A stretch of 64,000 nucleotides of DNA from the NCBI RefSeq assembly GCF_910592395.1, contig NC_088322.1, positions 8,057,431 through 8,121,430 of the forward strand, in the 5' to 3' direction. The notes beneath the pieces were generated by a model, which saw only the letters and a program-made list of their open reading frames with translations, searched no databases and was not told the origin of the DNA. The position numbers and the translations under genes were made by a program. The stretch is from Lineus longissimus (lineage: Eukaryota > Nemertea > Pilidiophora > Heteronemertea > Lineidae). This document shows, piece after piece, positions 12,955 to 25,900 of this stretch. Numbering within the stretch: the stretch's first letter is position 1; each line of letters begins with the position of its first letter.

Positions 12955-14865
12955 TCCTTGGTTTTAAGATTCAGATTTCACAACACTAATGTACATGATG
13001 TATGATTTGCCACTGACACAGACAATTTTGAGTCTCGCTTAACCTTATCTTACTCTTACTGTTACTCTAATTCACCTTGGGATGATCAAGGGATGGCGTA
13101 TGTTATCATGGTGGAGTTTCGAATTATTGGGGTAAAATGCCAGATGAAGAGTTCCCATCTATTCATCCTCTCAGATAATTTTTTTCACCATGAAGCATTA
13201 AGATAGAGTATGATTGGATTCCAAATTGCGGTATACGGGCAGCAACAAGGATGAAGTACCGAAGTTTCCCAGCTCTTGATACTGTAGATTTCCTTTGTTG
13301 CAAACACTCTGGAAGTCAACAAAGAAACTACACAGGTCTATCTATCTTCATAATAAGAACTTGATGGGAATTGAAGGAGCATTTAGATGGAGTGCCATTG
13401 GAATCACAACAATGCAACCTGCGAATACATTGGTGAGCAGGAAATGGCATGATGATATCTCTCAAGTATGATGGTATCGCAGAGGCTTCCAAGCACAAGG
13501 AAGATAGTAAAGGCAGTGTGAGGTTGCTGGCCAAGTAAGTAAATGAACCAAACGGGAAAAGGGGTACGAGTCCAACAAGTCATAAAACGTCCAATCCCAA
13601 ATCCTGTCAGGCAGTTTCTGGCAAATTCAGATGGATTTTTTTGCTCCTTAATTTTCCTTAGACCCACTAAAAGTCTTCTTTTTTGCAGCTGTCTCACGCT
13701 GATTCCATTCAATCAGTTCGCTTTGTGCGGCAAACATGGCCAAAACATGTCAGTCTCCTCTTTTGTTGCAGCAGGGAGACATGTGGTTGTCATTTAGTTA
13801 CTCTGACAACTGGTGTTCTGATCTGGTGTAACGTTTTTGAGTGTTTCCATTTCTGACGTTTTCCTCTCACTTTTGCTGCGGATGCCATGCATAGCACATC
13901 GTATACATGACCTATGATGTGCAGATGACAGCCAGAAAATGGCTGCCGCTGCCAATCGGTTATGGAACATATGAAAACACCAGTAGCATGTTTCTCTGTG
14001 TTCCCCTTTTGAAAAATCATGGTCTCTCCATCGGGCTATTTTTTCACTATGGAAACACTGAGATACGGGGAACATTGAAAGCTACCAGTTGTATCTGAAA
14101 GGATCTGTCTGCAAAGCAAAATGACCTTAGCAGCAACAATGACACTGATTTGGAATGCAGAAAGTGATAAATTGTTTTGATCTATAAACTAGCATTTTTC
14201 CAGATCCCTTGGTTCTCTTTCTTTCAGTATGTATAATTGGACCTGTTCAGCCAATAATTGTTCTGGTCTCTGTAGTAATCAATTATGCCGATGTTCAGAG
14301 CTGCTACAGCATCTGCCTGCTCTTATAGATTGGATTCCATTTCTTTGAGGAGGGTACTAGTCTTCCTCTTCTACTGCGCTCAGAGTCCATTTGTGGTTTT
14401 CACTGGTGCTGGTGTTAGATAGACAAAGTTGGTCGAGTTCAGTTTACCTTATGGTAGATCCAACTTTCCCTGAATCACAAGCAATCATGTTCTGGTCAAC
14501 CAATGTTGATCCAGCCACTGCCCAAGGTGGCTTTTCAATAGTCATTACTTGGTCTTTGAAGGTAACCATATCCCTTCAAGTCAAAACAAATCGAGAAACA
14601 GTATGTTTTTGTCCTCAAAGCATCACTCCTTCGGTCGTTTTCTTGAGTTATTGCCGACATCCTTTCAACCACTATCCATCAATACGACACCAAGCAGGAC
14701 AAATGGTGGCAATTTTTCCAAGAATATGCCTACTTAACATCCTTACAGCTTCCCTCACGAGAATTGCTCCTGGCGCTGATCCTAATGTTACCAATTCCTT
14801 TGTTGTGTCCTGGTAGAAGGACTTGGCCTGTAATGACTTGTTTTGTGTAGTAGTATATGTGACTT

Positions 14866-15300
14866 TGATATAAAGGTTCAGGAATGACCTGTATTATGAA
14901 TGACGTGTGACTTTGTTATAAAGGTCCAGGTTGAATACTTGGCTTTGGTATAAAGGTCCTGGAATGATTTGATTGTGTATGACGTGTGACTTTGATATAA
15001 AGGTTCAGGAATGACTTGTATTGTGTATGATGGTACTTGGAAGGAAGGTCTGGGGAATGACTTGTATGGTGTTTGACATATGGCTTTGATATACAGGTAG
15101 GTCATAAAGTCTTGTATTGTGTATGATGTGTGGCTTTGATATAAAGCTCCAGCAATGAATTGTATTATGTACGACTTGGGACTTGATATAAAGGTCCAGG
15201 AATGACTTGTATTGTGTATGACATGTGGCTTTAACATAATGGTCCAGGAATTACTTGTACTGTGTGTTACGTGTGACTTTGGCATAAAGGTCCAAAGGAA
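14866..15300. repeat. 48-bp tandem repeat, about nine diverged copies
   Basis: Unit approximates GTGTGACTTTGATATAAAGG, then TCCAGGAATGACTTGTATTG and TGTATGAC. Copies start near 14866, 14910, 14940, 14988, 15030, 15075, 15125, 15175 and 15225. A minus-strand frame of 148 codons through the array is an artefact of the repeat. Confidence 0.85.
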
Positions 15301-17011
15301 AAAGTATGAGAAAAAGTTGGCCAACGATTTGTGAGGCAGGTTATCTGTCTAAAACCTTGCTTTTCCCAAGTCTGCAACACTATTGCCTCCTGACTATTTT
15401 CTTGAGATAGGTTGAGAATCTTTTGATATATCCAACTGAGGCTATCAATCCGACCCAACCTGGACAAATTGCTGTAATTTTTCCAAGAATCTTCACCTAT
15501 TTTACTCCTTTTAATACAGCTTTCCTTATGATTACAGCCAACACTTATCTTGAAATGTTATCTTATTCCTTTGTGATGTGTCCTGGTGAAAGGAATCCGC
15601 CAGGAATAAGTTGTGGTCTAACTTGATTGAAAACGGGTGAACTTGAGATCAAAAGCAGGAATAAAATGAATCGATCTTAGAAAGCGAGCTCGGAGGTGGC
15701 AGAAATTGGCCAGTGATCCTTGGTATTACCTTCTGAAAAGCAGTCTGTTAAATAAAACTACTACAATTATTCCAAGAATCTTCCTTCTTCATCTCTTTAT
15801 AGCTTCCTACCGAAGTATTGCATCTTAACCCTTCCACTGCGGATGACAGCACGTCATCATCTAAACCCTTTCGCTGCGTAAGACGTGCGGAGCACATCGT
15901 AGAGCAGTGTCTGGAAATTTTTCACCGACATCGGAGAAAAATGTCAAAATTTGTGAAAAATTAAGTTTAACACTTCACTCTTACATGTAGGTGGCAAAAT
16001 ACGCTTTATTTTCATTCACCTTACTTAAACATGACCCCCAAATGCTGTCACGAAAAATTAAGCCCCTTTTGGGGGCTAGAAACTCTGTGCATAATATTGT
16101 GGGCCCAAATACACCTCCCTTTCTCAGATCCATCCTCCAGTGTAATAGCATGATCACCTTACAAGATCCGGTACTGCTATGTCCCACAAGTGATAATCAA
16201 TAAAATAACTATCATAATAAATCACTTTTAGTCACATGGCGAATAACGGATTCCTGTTTTTATGAGAGCAAACTAGGAGTGCCGTCTGGATGTTCTATGT
16301 TTAGTGCTGATACAGGGTGTATCAAAATTACCAAAATCTAGATTTAATTGTCACCACACAATTCAGAACATATATGGAATCTGAATACCCAATTCAGAAT
16401 TGTTTTACAATGGGTTTTAGCGGAGAAATTGTTTCAGTTCCTAACTTTCTTCAAAGATGGCACTCATGTTGTTTTAACGTTGAAACTTTTTGAGCTGGGA
16501 TAACTGCCTGGAAGAGGAAGTCACATACGTTATTGAAGTGGTTTGGCCGTGAAACCACTCAACCCCCATCCTGATTCTCAACAGGAGATTTGGGCAGGCC
16601 CTGTTGCAATTTTTTAAACCTCCTAAAATTTCCCCGGTCGGACTATAATACGGGTGTCCCATAAGTCCTGGACATTTTTTGGCCTATCCTTGCATCCCGA
16701 ATAGGAAAATCCCCCCCCCCCCCATATTTCATCGCATCAATATTACATGACATTCGTCTTATTGCTCTGCCATCAATCGACATCTCATTTCCTACTTGTT
16801 CTATATTTCTATAATTCTAACACTGAGCGATCGGAGAAATAATGCATCTGGCACTCCTAGCAATCACATCAAGGAGTTTCTGACACCAATGCCTTCTTGT
16901 GATTTCCTATTTCAGGTAAGCTTATTTGGCTGTCATGACAAGATATATTGGGTGTCAAAAATGTATTGCAGTCAGCTTGGGCATCAATAATGTACTTGCT
17001 GTTCATTTTGG

Positions 17012-17196
17012 TACAGTGGAACCTCCCTCAATAGCGGACACCTCTCTGATAAGGACACCCTTTCTGTAAGGGACACTGCAGTAGGTCTGAAATTGGTCAT
17101 TTCCATTGAATTTGACCACTGCAATCAGGATACCTATCAATCAAGGACACCATTTGTCAGTCCCAGGGGTGTTCTTAATAGAGATATTCTACTGCA
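17012..17196 (+). mobile_element. MITE-like family A copy, best preserved
   Basis: Left end TACAGTGGAACCTCCCTCAA; right end AATAGAGATATTCTACTGCA is a worn inverted copy (consensus GAGAGGTTCCACTGTA). Internal phrases include CACCTCTCTGATAAGGACAC and TTGAATTTGACCACTG. Confidence 0.6.
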
Positions 17197-20100
17197 TGTG
17201 TCTGTTGGCCTCTTGGTATGAACTTGCGACTAAATTTTCATTCCTCCTGACAATTAACGGAATAACGCATCACCACTCATAGAGTCATAGCAATCACGTC
17301 AAGGAGTTTTAGATACCAATACCTTTTTGTGATTTCCTTTTATTGGTATTGGGGTGTTACATCCCAATAAATTGGGTGTCAAAATTACTGTTGCAGCAGT
17401 GATTAGCATCACAGATGTAGTATCTGACTTCTGCAAACAGCCACCTTAGTCCTGTTTGTGTGTTTGATGGATATCTATTTGCATTGAACATTCTGCACAA
17501 AATAAGCGACCCTGTTTTACTTCGAAAGTGAACTAGTCGAGTTTTACCTGAAGATTGCGGGTCACGGTCAAGTGCCTGTGAAAATGGCGCATATAATTGC
17601 AAAACACTAATGTGGATGTAAGTCCGTAATGGATCCTTCGTGGGCCTTTGGACCCTTGAAAAAGACTAGAATTTGTCTGTTTGGCTCTGCGGTTTGTGTC
17701 CCAATGTTGTTGGGTCTTGGCTGCTGTTTTATTTAATGTGCCAATTGGTCAACTTATTGCCTACCCACCCAGGGGAGAAAATATTAAACCAACCTGGAAG
17801 ATTTCGAAACTGTCAATGTAATGTTATGTGTTATAAAATTTACCCTAAATCTTTGATGAAATTAGCTGAAATCCCAACACCGATTGCCAACTTTGGCATA
17901 GTCAACTTTTAAATGGCTAACAAAATATATTTAGAGAAAATATAAATATTTTCCCTTCTCTTTTAAAGGCAGGAATGCTAACTTTGCGTAATGTGTGCGT
18001 AAACTCCAGGCTGTTTTTACAGGCAGTTTTGAGTTTGTTCATGCCCAATATGTGCACCAGGTATCTAACTTGGGGATAATATGTGCGGATATTTTTTGTT
18101 TGGGAAATTGTTTGTTTTATTCTATGGTTTGCGTTTTGTTATGGTCAACTTGCTGTAAAGTCAAGTTGGTTAGTTTTCAGTCGCTGTTCCTGCAGGTACG
18201 TCAAGTTTCCGAATTTAGGCAGATTTCAGACTTTTCCTCTTGCTAAATGCTATATCTGACAACTGGAATCAAATGATCTCTGTCTCCACTCTCTGCAGAT
18301 GTTTGAATTTTCAAAATTGGACTCAAACTTGAGCATTTTAGAAGCATTTTTGTGCAGGTGAGTGCTGCAAAGGGCAAGGGGTTCATGACAAAAAACTCAA
18401 ATTTTTGCTGTGGCTATTTGGCTCCCTGCAATAGACATGATAGACGTGTTATTTTTGATGTGTGTATGTTATTTTGTCCCTTCTCATACTTGCAAGGACC
18501 TATTTTGCTTTGGGAACCAAGTAATGTGTTGGTTTAGGGTTGGGAGGGGTACAGCCCCTCTTTTTGCAAAAAAATCTGCAAGGAATAGTTTGGGGTTCCG
18601 CCCATATGAATGAAACATGCAAATTCAGTAGGTTAAAGGAAATTTCGCATGATCAGTGCTTTATAGCTTTATTTTTACATTTTCACCGCCCGAGAAAATG
18701 TGCTTTCTCATTTCCTGTTTAAAAGTCTGATGCAGATCAGTTTGCTAGATTTGGCCTGATGAAGATGTGGACAATAGAGTTCCATTCAGAAACTCTTGAA
18801 TGACTTGATGATGCATCGGCTGTTTTGATACCGACTGAGGCGGGGGGGGGGGGCGGATAGGGCATTGTATTGCTCATTCAAATTCGCTTTAATTTTAAAA
18901 CGCAATTTTGTTATTTGTAGAGACCTCTAACTTGAGGGCACATAAGTTTGTCATGGTCAATGATAGCATTAATTTGTGGTAAAATAGCTACATAATGGCA
19001 CCGAATGAATAGGGTGTAAAGTAGTCACAATTTATTAAGCTTTAAATGTTGTCTTCATTCCAGTGGTTTTAGAATCATATTGATTCTATCTCTTCCTGGC
19101 CCCCTGGCAGTTTTTGACATTAATGTTAGGCCTTCTTTTACTATAGGCCTGTGTTGAACAGACTGACATATGACAGGTCCCAAACATGGTATTGTGCTCA
19201 TGACGATACTTCTCAATCTGGTTCAAGATTGGACTCCCAGTGTTGTTCATGGACTGATTTATTGTGCCGTGTTCTTCTCGCCGAGCCTCATTGATTGGGA
19301 ATATAATGTCCACTGTTCGTTTTGCAAGCTGATAATTGTACTCGTGACGTTCAGGATCGGTATGGGGCCACTTTGATACTTGTATTTACCTAGGTATGAG
19401 ACGATCGTCACATTTTGCACTGGAGATACATATTTATGTGTTTGTTGTTATTTTGCCCATATTATGTTGCTGGCGTCGTTAATTTTTGTGACCACGGAAG
19501 AATTCTTGGTACCTATATAGCTGTCATCTTGGTTTGGATCAGTCGGTGTAAGTAAGCTATGACACTATCTGTACCCTTTGATAGGTTCATCTCGATGTGT
19601 CCAAGGTCCTGTTTGTTCCAAGTTCTGTGCATCCCAGTTGGAGGGGAAGGTCAGGGTCAAGGTTAGGATTAGAATTGGGATTGGGATTAGGCTCTCTGAA
19701 AGTAGCCAGTTTATGTCAGTAAAAAAAAGTGCAACCTTTCCCCACAACTGGGACGCATGTGAGGTGGGCTATTCAACATTGGACTCATAGAACCGGCATC
19801 CACAGCAAAATGGTTCAGCATGTTTGGAAAAGCTTTGGCTACGATAAATTTTCTATAGGAATGGGATGGGTATTTTGCTGCATGGTATTGATGTTTTGTC
19901 AATATCTCACAAATCCTTGATGTATTGGCCTGTATAATGATGACAGTAAATCGTGGATAATCGCGGCAAGAATTGTCTGTCTCGTAGTTGTATTCCTCAG
20001 CCATACGTGTGGTCCTGTAGTCCTGGAGGCCTCGTTATTACTCCTTTGGGAGCTATAAAACTGGAATTGTTGATGGTGTGGCAACAAATTATGTTTGGTG

Positions 20101-20271
20101 AAGATTAGACATTAACTGTACGTTGTTTGGTCATAGGATGCTGTGTTTGTTGTCTCTGTTGATATTGAACCTCATGGTCTTACACTCCTGTTAAGTCTAG
20201 TCTGGCCCTGGGTATCTTGATAAGATGCAAAAACCTTGTTCGTCAAGATGGTACCGCATTGGTCCAACGAC

Positions 20272-20471
20272 TTACTGTAAACCCATTTTTTTCTCGAGCT
20301 TGATATTTTTAGAAGGGGTGGTACAATTGCAAAGTTTAGGTGTGCGGAATGTTCAACTGAATGGTTGGTCTTTCAAAAATTCACCTATTTGCTGAAATAA
20401 ATGGAAGCAAACTCTGAAAAGGCTATTTATGCGAACATTTTAGGCCACAAAATTGAAGGGGTTTACGGTAA
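20272..20471. mobile_element. MITE-like element with TTACTGTAAACCC ends
   Basis: Begins TTACTGTAAACCCATTTTTT and ends GGGGTTTACGGTAA, imperfect inverted repeats of about 13 bp, 200 bp apart. Non-coding. TTTACTGTAAACCACGAATC at 11654 may be an isolated left end. Confidence 0.55.
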
Positions 20472-22859
20472 AATAGCAGCAACTATTTCCTCAAACGTAT
20501 TACATGGCTTTCCCTTGAGATGGCTGAGGCACAGTGACCAAAAAGCTTGCTACGGTCCAGTTACATCTTGTGCATCGTAAACATGATAAACTGAGATGAG
20601 CACACTTTTGCCACATTCAAGCCCAGCTCTTGTCATTTCATAATTGGATAATCCATGGATCTCTTGCTGTGGGGGTTTAACCTGTGGGTGACCCCCTATT
20701 GATTTAGCCGAGCCCTTCCTCTGTTTGAGAACCCTTGGGCAAGGGGATTATCGATCAGCTTTGTCCAATTTCTGTCCCTTTTTGTGCTCATTTATTTGCA
20801 TGCATGGTTATTTGATGTGTTGATGCACTCTCAACTTGCCAATGCTCTGAATGGACATAAAGATGGACATAAAGATTTGTTTGAAGGGTATAAGTAGTTT
20901 ACGTTTGTTGGGGGTGGGGGGGGGCTGAATTATGGGGGAGCTGCAGCTTGGTTGGTTTGAGTGCTCAGCCTCAGCCCGGGAAGGAACTTTTTGGAGGTGG
21001 AAGGTCTTAACTTCGATCTCTACACAGACCATAACTTGGGCCAGCCATTGGGTCATCAGTTAAGAATCATATGTCAGCTCACTGAAGATCTATTCTTTGT
21101 AGAAGATTCCCTTAAAATAGCTTTCTCGTTAGGATAATTACCGTAATCATACTTTACTGGTTTGTGTCTAAGATTGTCCTGGGACTAATCACTCGGAAAA
21201 TGATGATTGGCAAAAGAGATCGTCTACGATTCTACGTCTGGTACCAAGCCTGGTTTGGCAGTGGATTGGAAGCTTCTCACAGTGGGCAAGCATACAAAGC
21301 TATATTGTTTTTGGCAGTGGGGCAAGCGTACAAAGCTATGGTATACATGTATTTTGGAACAGAACGATTGTCAAAAGGAGCAAACCAACCACAAGTGCAT
21401 TGATGTGAAATATTTCCCTTTATCAACATCTGCTGGACAAAAGAGTCTGACGTCCTGTTTAAGAATGGCCCTTTAACTAATTCCGGATGCAAGTTTGACC
21501 TAATGATCCCAAATCTGGTTAAAATATGGGTAGAATCATGCATTCCATTAGTTTTTTTCGGCCCAGCTGGTGTCCCAAAAAGAAGATTCTCTGATTAATT
21601 GGCTCCATCTTGTAGTGTTCTTCATTGTATCGAGATGGAGACACAAGTGTATTCACTTTACTGTGAGGTTGTCCCTCAGAATGTATTGGTTTGCTGTGAA
21701 ATTCATGTGGTCTCGATGTCCTCTAATTGGTGTATTGTTTGTGTGATTATTGAATCAAAAGATTACAAAAGTCAACTCTTGTAATTGAAGTGCCCTTATC
21801 TAAATCCAAACCTAATCTATGTGCATGGTGCGAGCTTGAGACCAAGTGGTTGAATATATATGTCAACAAGTGGTTGAATATACTCTCAACTCGGCTGTAT
21901 AAGACCAGATCATATATTTCTTGTCCGCCCATTATATGTTAATCATACATGTAGGATTACCCGAAATCACGATTCCAACCAATGAGGTCTGACGAGAATT
22001 CGTATAGGCCTAACACCCCTAACCTGGATGAATATCCTTGTAAATAAACATCATAATGTGCTATTGGGCAGTATTATCAACCTGGTCTTATAGAGCTGAG
22101 TTGAGAGTATATGTCAAGTTTTGTATGCCAAAAAAATCAGAAGGAAAAAATTATTAAAACAAAACTTTCAACTTTTCCTCAATTGAACTCATGGAGATTC
22201 AATTCCGCTTGGGGGTGCAGCCTCTTGTGCACCTTTTCTGGGCTTACGAGAAGGTCAGTTTCATCCATTTCGCTGCGGCAGGCCTTTTTCGCCCGGTGCA
22301 ATCTTGTGCTGACTGGATCAAAAGTATTGCCATCTACACTGTTATAATGATAAAACTATCCATAGTGCATTTTGCGTGTTAAAAGAGGTTGCGACCAAGT
22401 GCTATGGACGTCACCAACTGCAAAAGGGTAAATAAAATAACGTAAAAACAATGTGAAACGACCACAACCAAACCAGTTTACGTCTCGTGAAATCCCAATC
22501 AGGTTTCAGGTAAGCCTTGTGATTAAAATTTAATCAAATGATCCAAACAGGTCATTGAGGTTTTGTAAATATGAACTGTACTTTAACATTGTCATGTCAT
22601 GTTATTATTGTGTCGGCTCGTTCGTGACCCACTTGTATTTTTGGATAAAGGTCCGATTTCAATCTAGAGAATGGAGTTTAATAGGATACCTGATCAACGA
22701 AACTGTTTTGGTAAGGTTGTCTTAACCGTTCTTTTAGCTTCAATATTCTTTTCCAAGATTGGAGGAACTTTCTCTATACGCCACCTCCGGATCCGTGCCT
22801 AAATTTGACAGCAAATCTGAGCCTCTTGAATGAAACGTCTCTCACTTCTCTATTTACAG

Positions 22860-22982
22860 GAAGAAGACGCTTCGTGTCGCGATCGTCGGACGAGCCCACC
22901 TCATCATATAAGCCGCCATCAACAACTGATTATGGGCGGCGGACATCTATGCCAGGATCACTGGTCAGAGATTACAAAATAG
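22860..22982 (+). CDS. SVIL: svil-like exon 1 of window
   Basis: The acceptor is TATTTACAG before 22860 and the donor is AG|GTCAGT after 22982. It begins at the second base of a codon and ends with one base of the next. It encodes a Ser/Arg/Thr-rich stretch containing RSSDEPTSSYKPPSTTDYG. Because it begins mid-codon, at least one coding exon lies upstream. I found no convincing candidate for it in the left 22 kb of the window. Confidence 0.7.
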   Translation, partial: EEDASCRDRRTSPPHHISRHQQLIMGGGHLCQDHWSEITK

Positions 22983-25900
22983 GTCAGTATCATACTGTAG
23001 ATAATAAAATGAAACAGCCAGTGGCCAATGTGCCTACCCATTGCAAGGAACACTGGTACACTTTGTACACTACTGAACTTTTGCACTTTAACATTTTTTG
23101 CAATTTGCCAAAATTCTGAAAACATATAATTTCGACGATTTTTATTTTGGCGTCCTACAAGATTTCTTTCAGTTTTTCGGTCAGAATATATCTCATCATA
23201 TTTATTTGTATTACTGTCACATACTTGTAGTTATAAGAACGCTACATGAAACTAGGGGAAGGATTTAAATCAAAGGTATGCAAAAGTTGCAAATTCATAC
23301 AACTGCAAAATATTACTTTGCGCCAAAAGCTACCTGTGGACCAGGTTGACTTGTCCCCATTTGTAGGCCTCGCCCATTATTGTACACTTGCACAGTCTAT
23401 CGTACCATGCTAATGCTACTTCACCTAACCACTCTGTGCAAAGAATATCCTTTGAGCAATGAGCTGCTATCATTAAAGGCATAATACTTTCTTCCAGGTT
23501 CCACTGGTGGTTCGTCCTATGTTGGTCGCTCCAACACATTCGATAACAGCACAATGTCTTCCCCGTTCACGCTTCAGTCCAGCCCTAGTTTCGATATCGG
23601 CCGTCCAACATCCACCAGGATAGGCCGGTCGCATTCAACAGATTTCACGGAATATGATACTCCAAGTAGAAGGTGGGTTTAGGCAGATTACTAGATGTTT
23701 GCCATCTAACTGAAATATTTTGCTGAGATATAAATATTTTCTATGCTCTTTTTTGTGTTTCAGGGCCGAGAACCAGTCAAGTGATGCATCCTGTCGAAGC
23801 CAGCCTCCGTACTCCCCTCAGTATTATCCAAGCTCCAGCACAAGATCAAAATATGACCAGGATGATTTGCGGCAATCACACTACGCTGACACAAAAAGCT
23901 CAAGGCCCTCATATACGGCATCGCGAAAATATTCAGATTCCATAGACACCCTTGGCTCAAAATCTTACATATCGGGAAGAAAATATTCAGACACCCCAAG
24001 CACAACACCCTATACCTCTACGAGAAAGTATTCAGACTCTGGCGCGCGTGACGATGTACCCTCTGTAAGTTACCACGACGACCGCCAGTCCGATCGGTTA
24101 CGCGACCGGACCAGAACTGCTGATGAGGATCGCCGTGACGCGAGGTCAAAGGTGGACGAACAATCCAAGTCGTACCGATCGGAGGATGTGACAATAGAGC
24201 GACGTTTGAGTTCCCGTAAGAATTATTCACGACGCACACCTGTTGTTGATAGCGATTCGGACGAGGATATGCATATGCGGCACCCGCCCAGAAGGAAAGG
24301 TCAAAGGTCACCACGGGTGCAACGGTCAAAAACAATGCCTGTGCAATCTTTAGGTGCTGTAAGACAGGACACACAATATTCCCGCAATTTAGACGTAGAT
24401 TCGGCATATTCTGGTTCTCACCAGGTACCCGAACGGAGGTCCCCAGTGGGCGGTACCTTTCCCTCCCCTAGTCGTAGATCACCTGTCGGTTCTAAATCGG
24501 CATCTACAGTTGAAACAAGTCCATCGTTTCATTATACTAGATCGTCTAAACCGGCTACGATTGGTCCTTTTGATAAACGGGACTCGGCGGATGGGAAAGC
24601 TGATTCTCCTTCGTCGGGGGGCCATGACCTGGATGGTGTGTTCGATTCCCCTCGGAGAATGGCCACGAAATTGTCGGGACGCTCAAAAACTGCTGAGCTC
24701 GGCAGTATTTTAACTGCCACTGGTGCTGATATAAAAAATGGAGAGTCAAACAAGGAAAATAAACCGCAAGAAGCTGCGCAAGATGAAGTTGATGCCCGCG
24801 CCGAACGGATTGCAAAATATAAAGCTGAGCGACGTAAACAACTTGCGAGTAGATACGGGTCAGGTTCGACTTCGACCGATCAGGGGGACATAGATTTAAA
24901 ACCATCTCGTTTACGCCTTTCGCGTCGGTTCGGTAGCAGTAGTGATGAATTAAAAGGAGAAAAACCAAAATTTGGCGGTAGTGATGTGACAGATTCCAAT
25001 AAGAGTCGTCAATGCATTTCGAAGGATGACAGTAATGGATTAGGGCCTGGGGAGTCCGAGCGTGTGTCGGGCCGATTGGGAGAGGCTATGGAAGAACATG
25101 CTGGAAGGAAATCAACTTCTGAAAGAAGTCAACTTGGGTAAGACAAAAAACCAGTAACAGCTTTGGTTGAATTTTCCATTACGAAATCAAATAATTAATT
25201 TTCCTACAGACAGATATCTGCACTCACCTTGGATCACCCCTGACTGCTCAGGTGGCTGGTAAATCAGTCTGGTTGTGTTTAGTCTGAAGTTTCCAGCACA
25301 CTCTATCAATGAGTAGGTCTGCCTTCTCAGCTGGTATCGAATACAGGTAGTTTCTGATCGATCAGAACTTGATTCCTTCACCCAAGATGCAGGTTCCTTG
25401 TTGGTCTCACTCATGTGCCACACAAACGAGAGATTTTTATCAGTCCGACCTGCGATAATTATCTCTTTCATCTGCAGCAAAAGTATTCCCTATCTGTGAG
25501 TAAAATCGTTTAACGCAGAGTTTGATATTTATTGCAAATCGCAAAGATGCCGGATTCTTGTCACATGCAATGTCCAGCAGCAACTGCTAACAAAAAAACC
25601 TTTGCCAAATGTGATAATTATCGCCTGTAACAAAAACCATTTGTTTGACTTTGACGGACACCTTAGATGCAGGCGATTGATCATAAGATACTGAGGCGAA
25701 ACTATCAGACAAATGTTAAAAAATGACTGATCGGAAAATTTGGTTTTCTATCACCTTGATATGTAAGGCCGACTTTTCTAATTCCCAAAATATATATTCA
25801 TATCTTCTGAAAATTGGGATTGTATACCTACCAGTTACAGTTGTTGAATAATGCCTATTGATCATGTCGATCTTGGCTACATGTACATGTAGTGGTCAAA

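Noticed and set aside
13328-13712. Overlapping minus-strand frames with hydrophobic text (WFIYLLGQQPHTAFTIFLVL)
   Set aside because: Two frames compete, no flanking consensus splice sites fit, and no family is recognised.
14391-14816. 141-codon frame with DPTFPESQAIMFWST and DPATAQGG, faintly like a HYR domain
   Set aside because: No conserved Cys pattern, no splice signals, and it lies in a duplicated repeat region.
14878-15324. 148-codon minus-strand frame with repeated YQSHTSYTI-like text
   Set aside because: It is the translation of the 48-bp tandem repeat.
16305-16680. GGGTGTATCAAAATTACC and GGGTGTCCCATAAGTCCTGG as possible transposon ends
   Set aside because: They are in the same orientation rather than inverted, and nothing between them is coding.
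19640-19690. GGTTAGGATTAGAATTGGGA-like stretch resembling telomere repeats
   Set aside because: Too degenerate and short to call an interstitial telomere.
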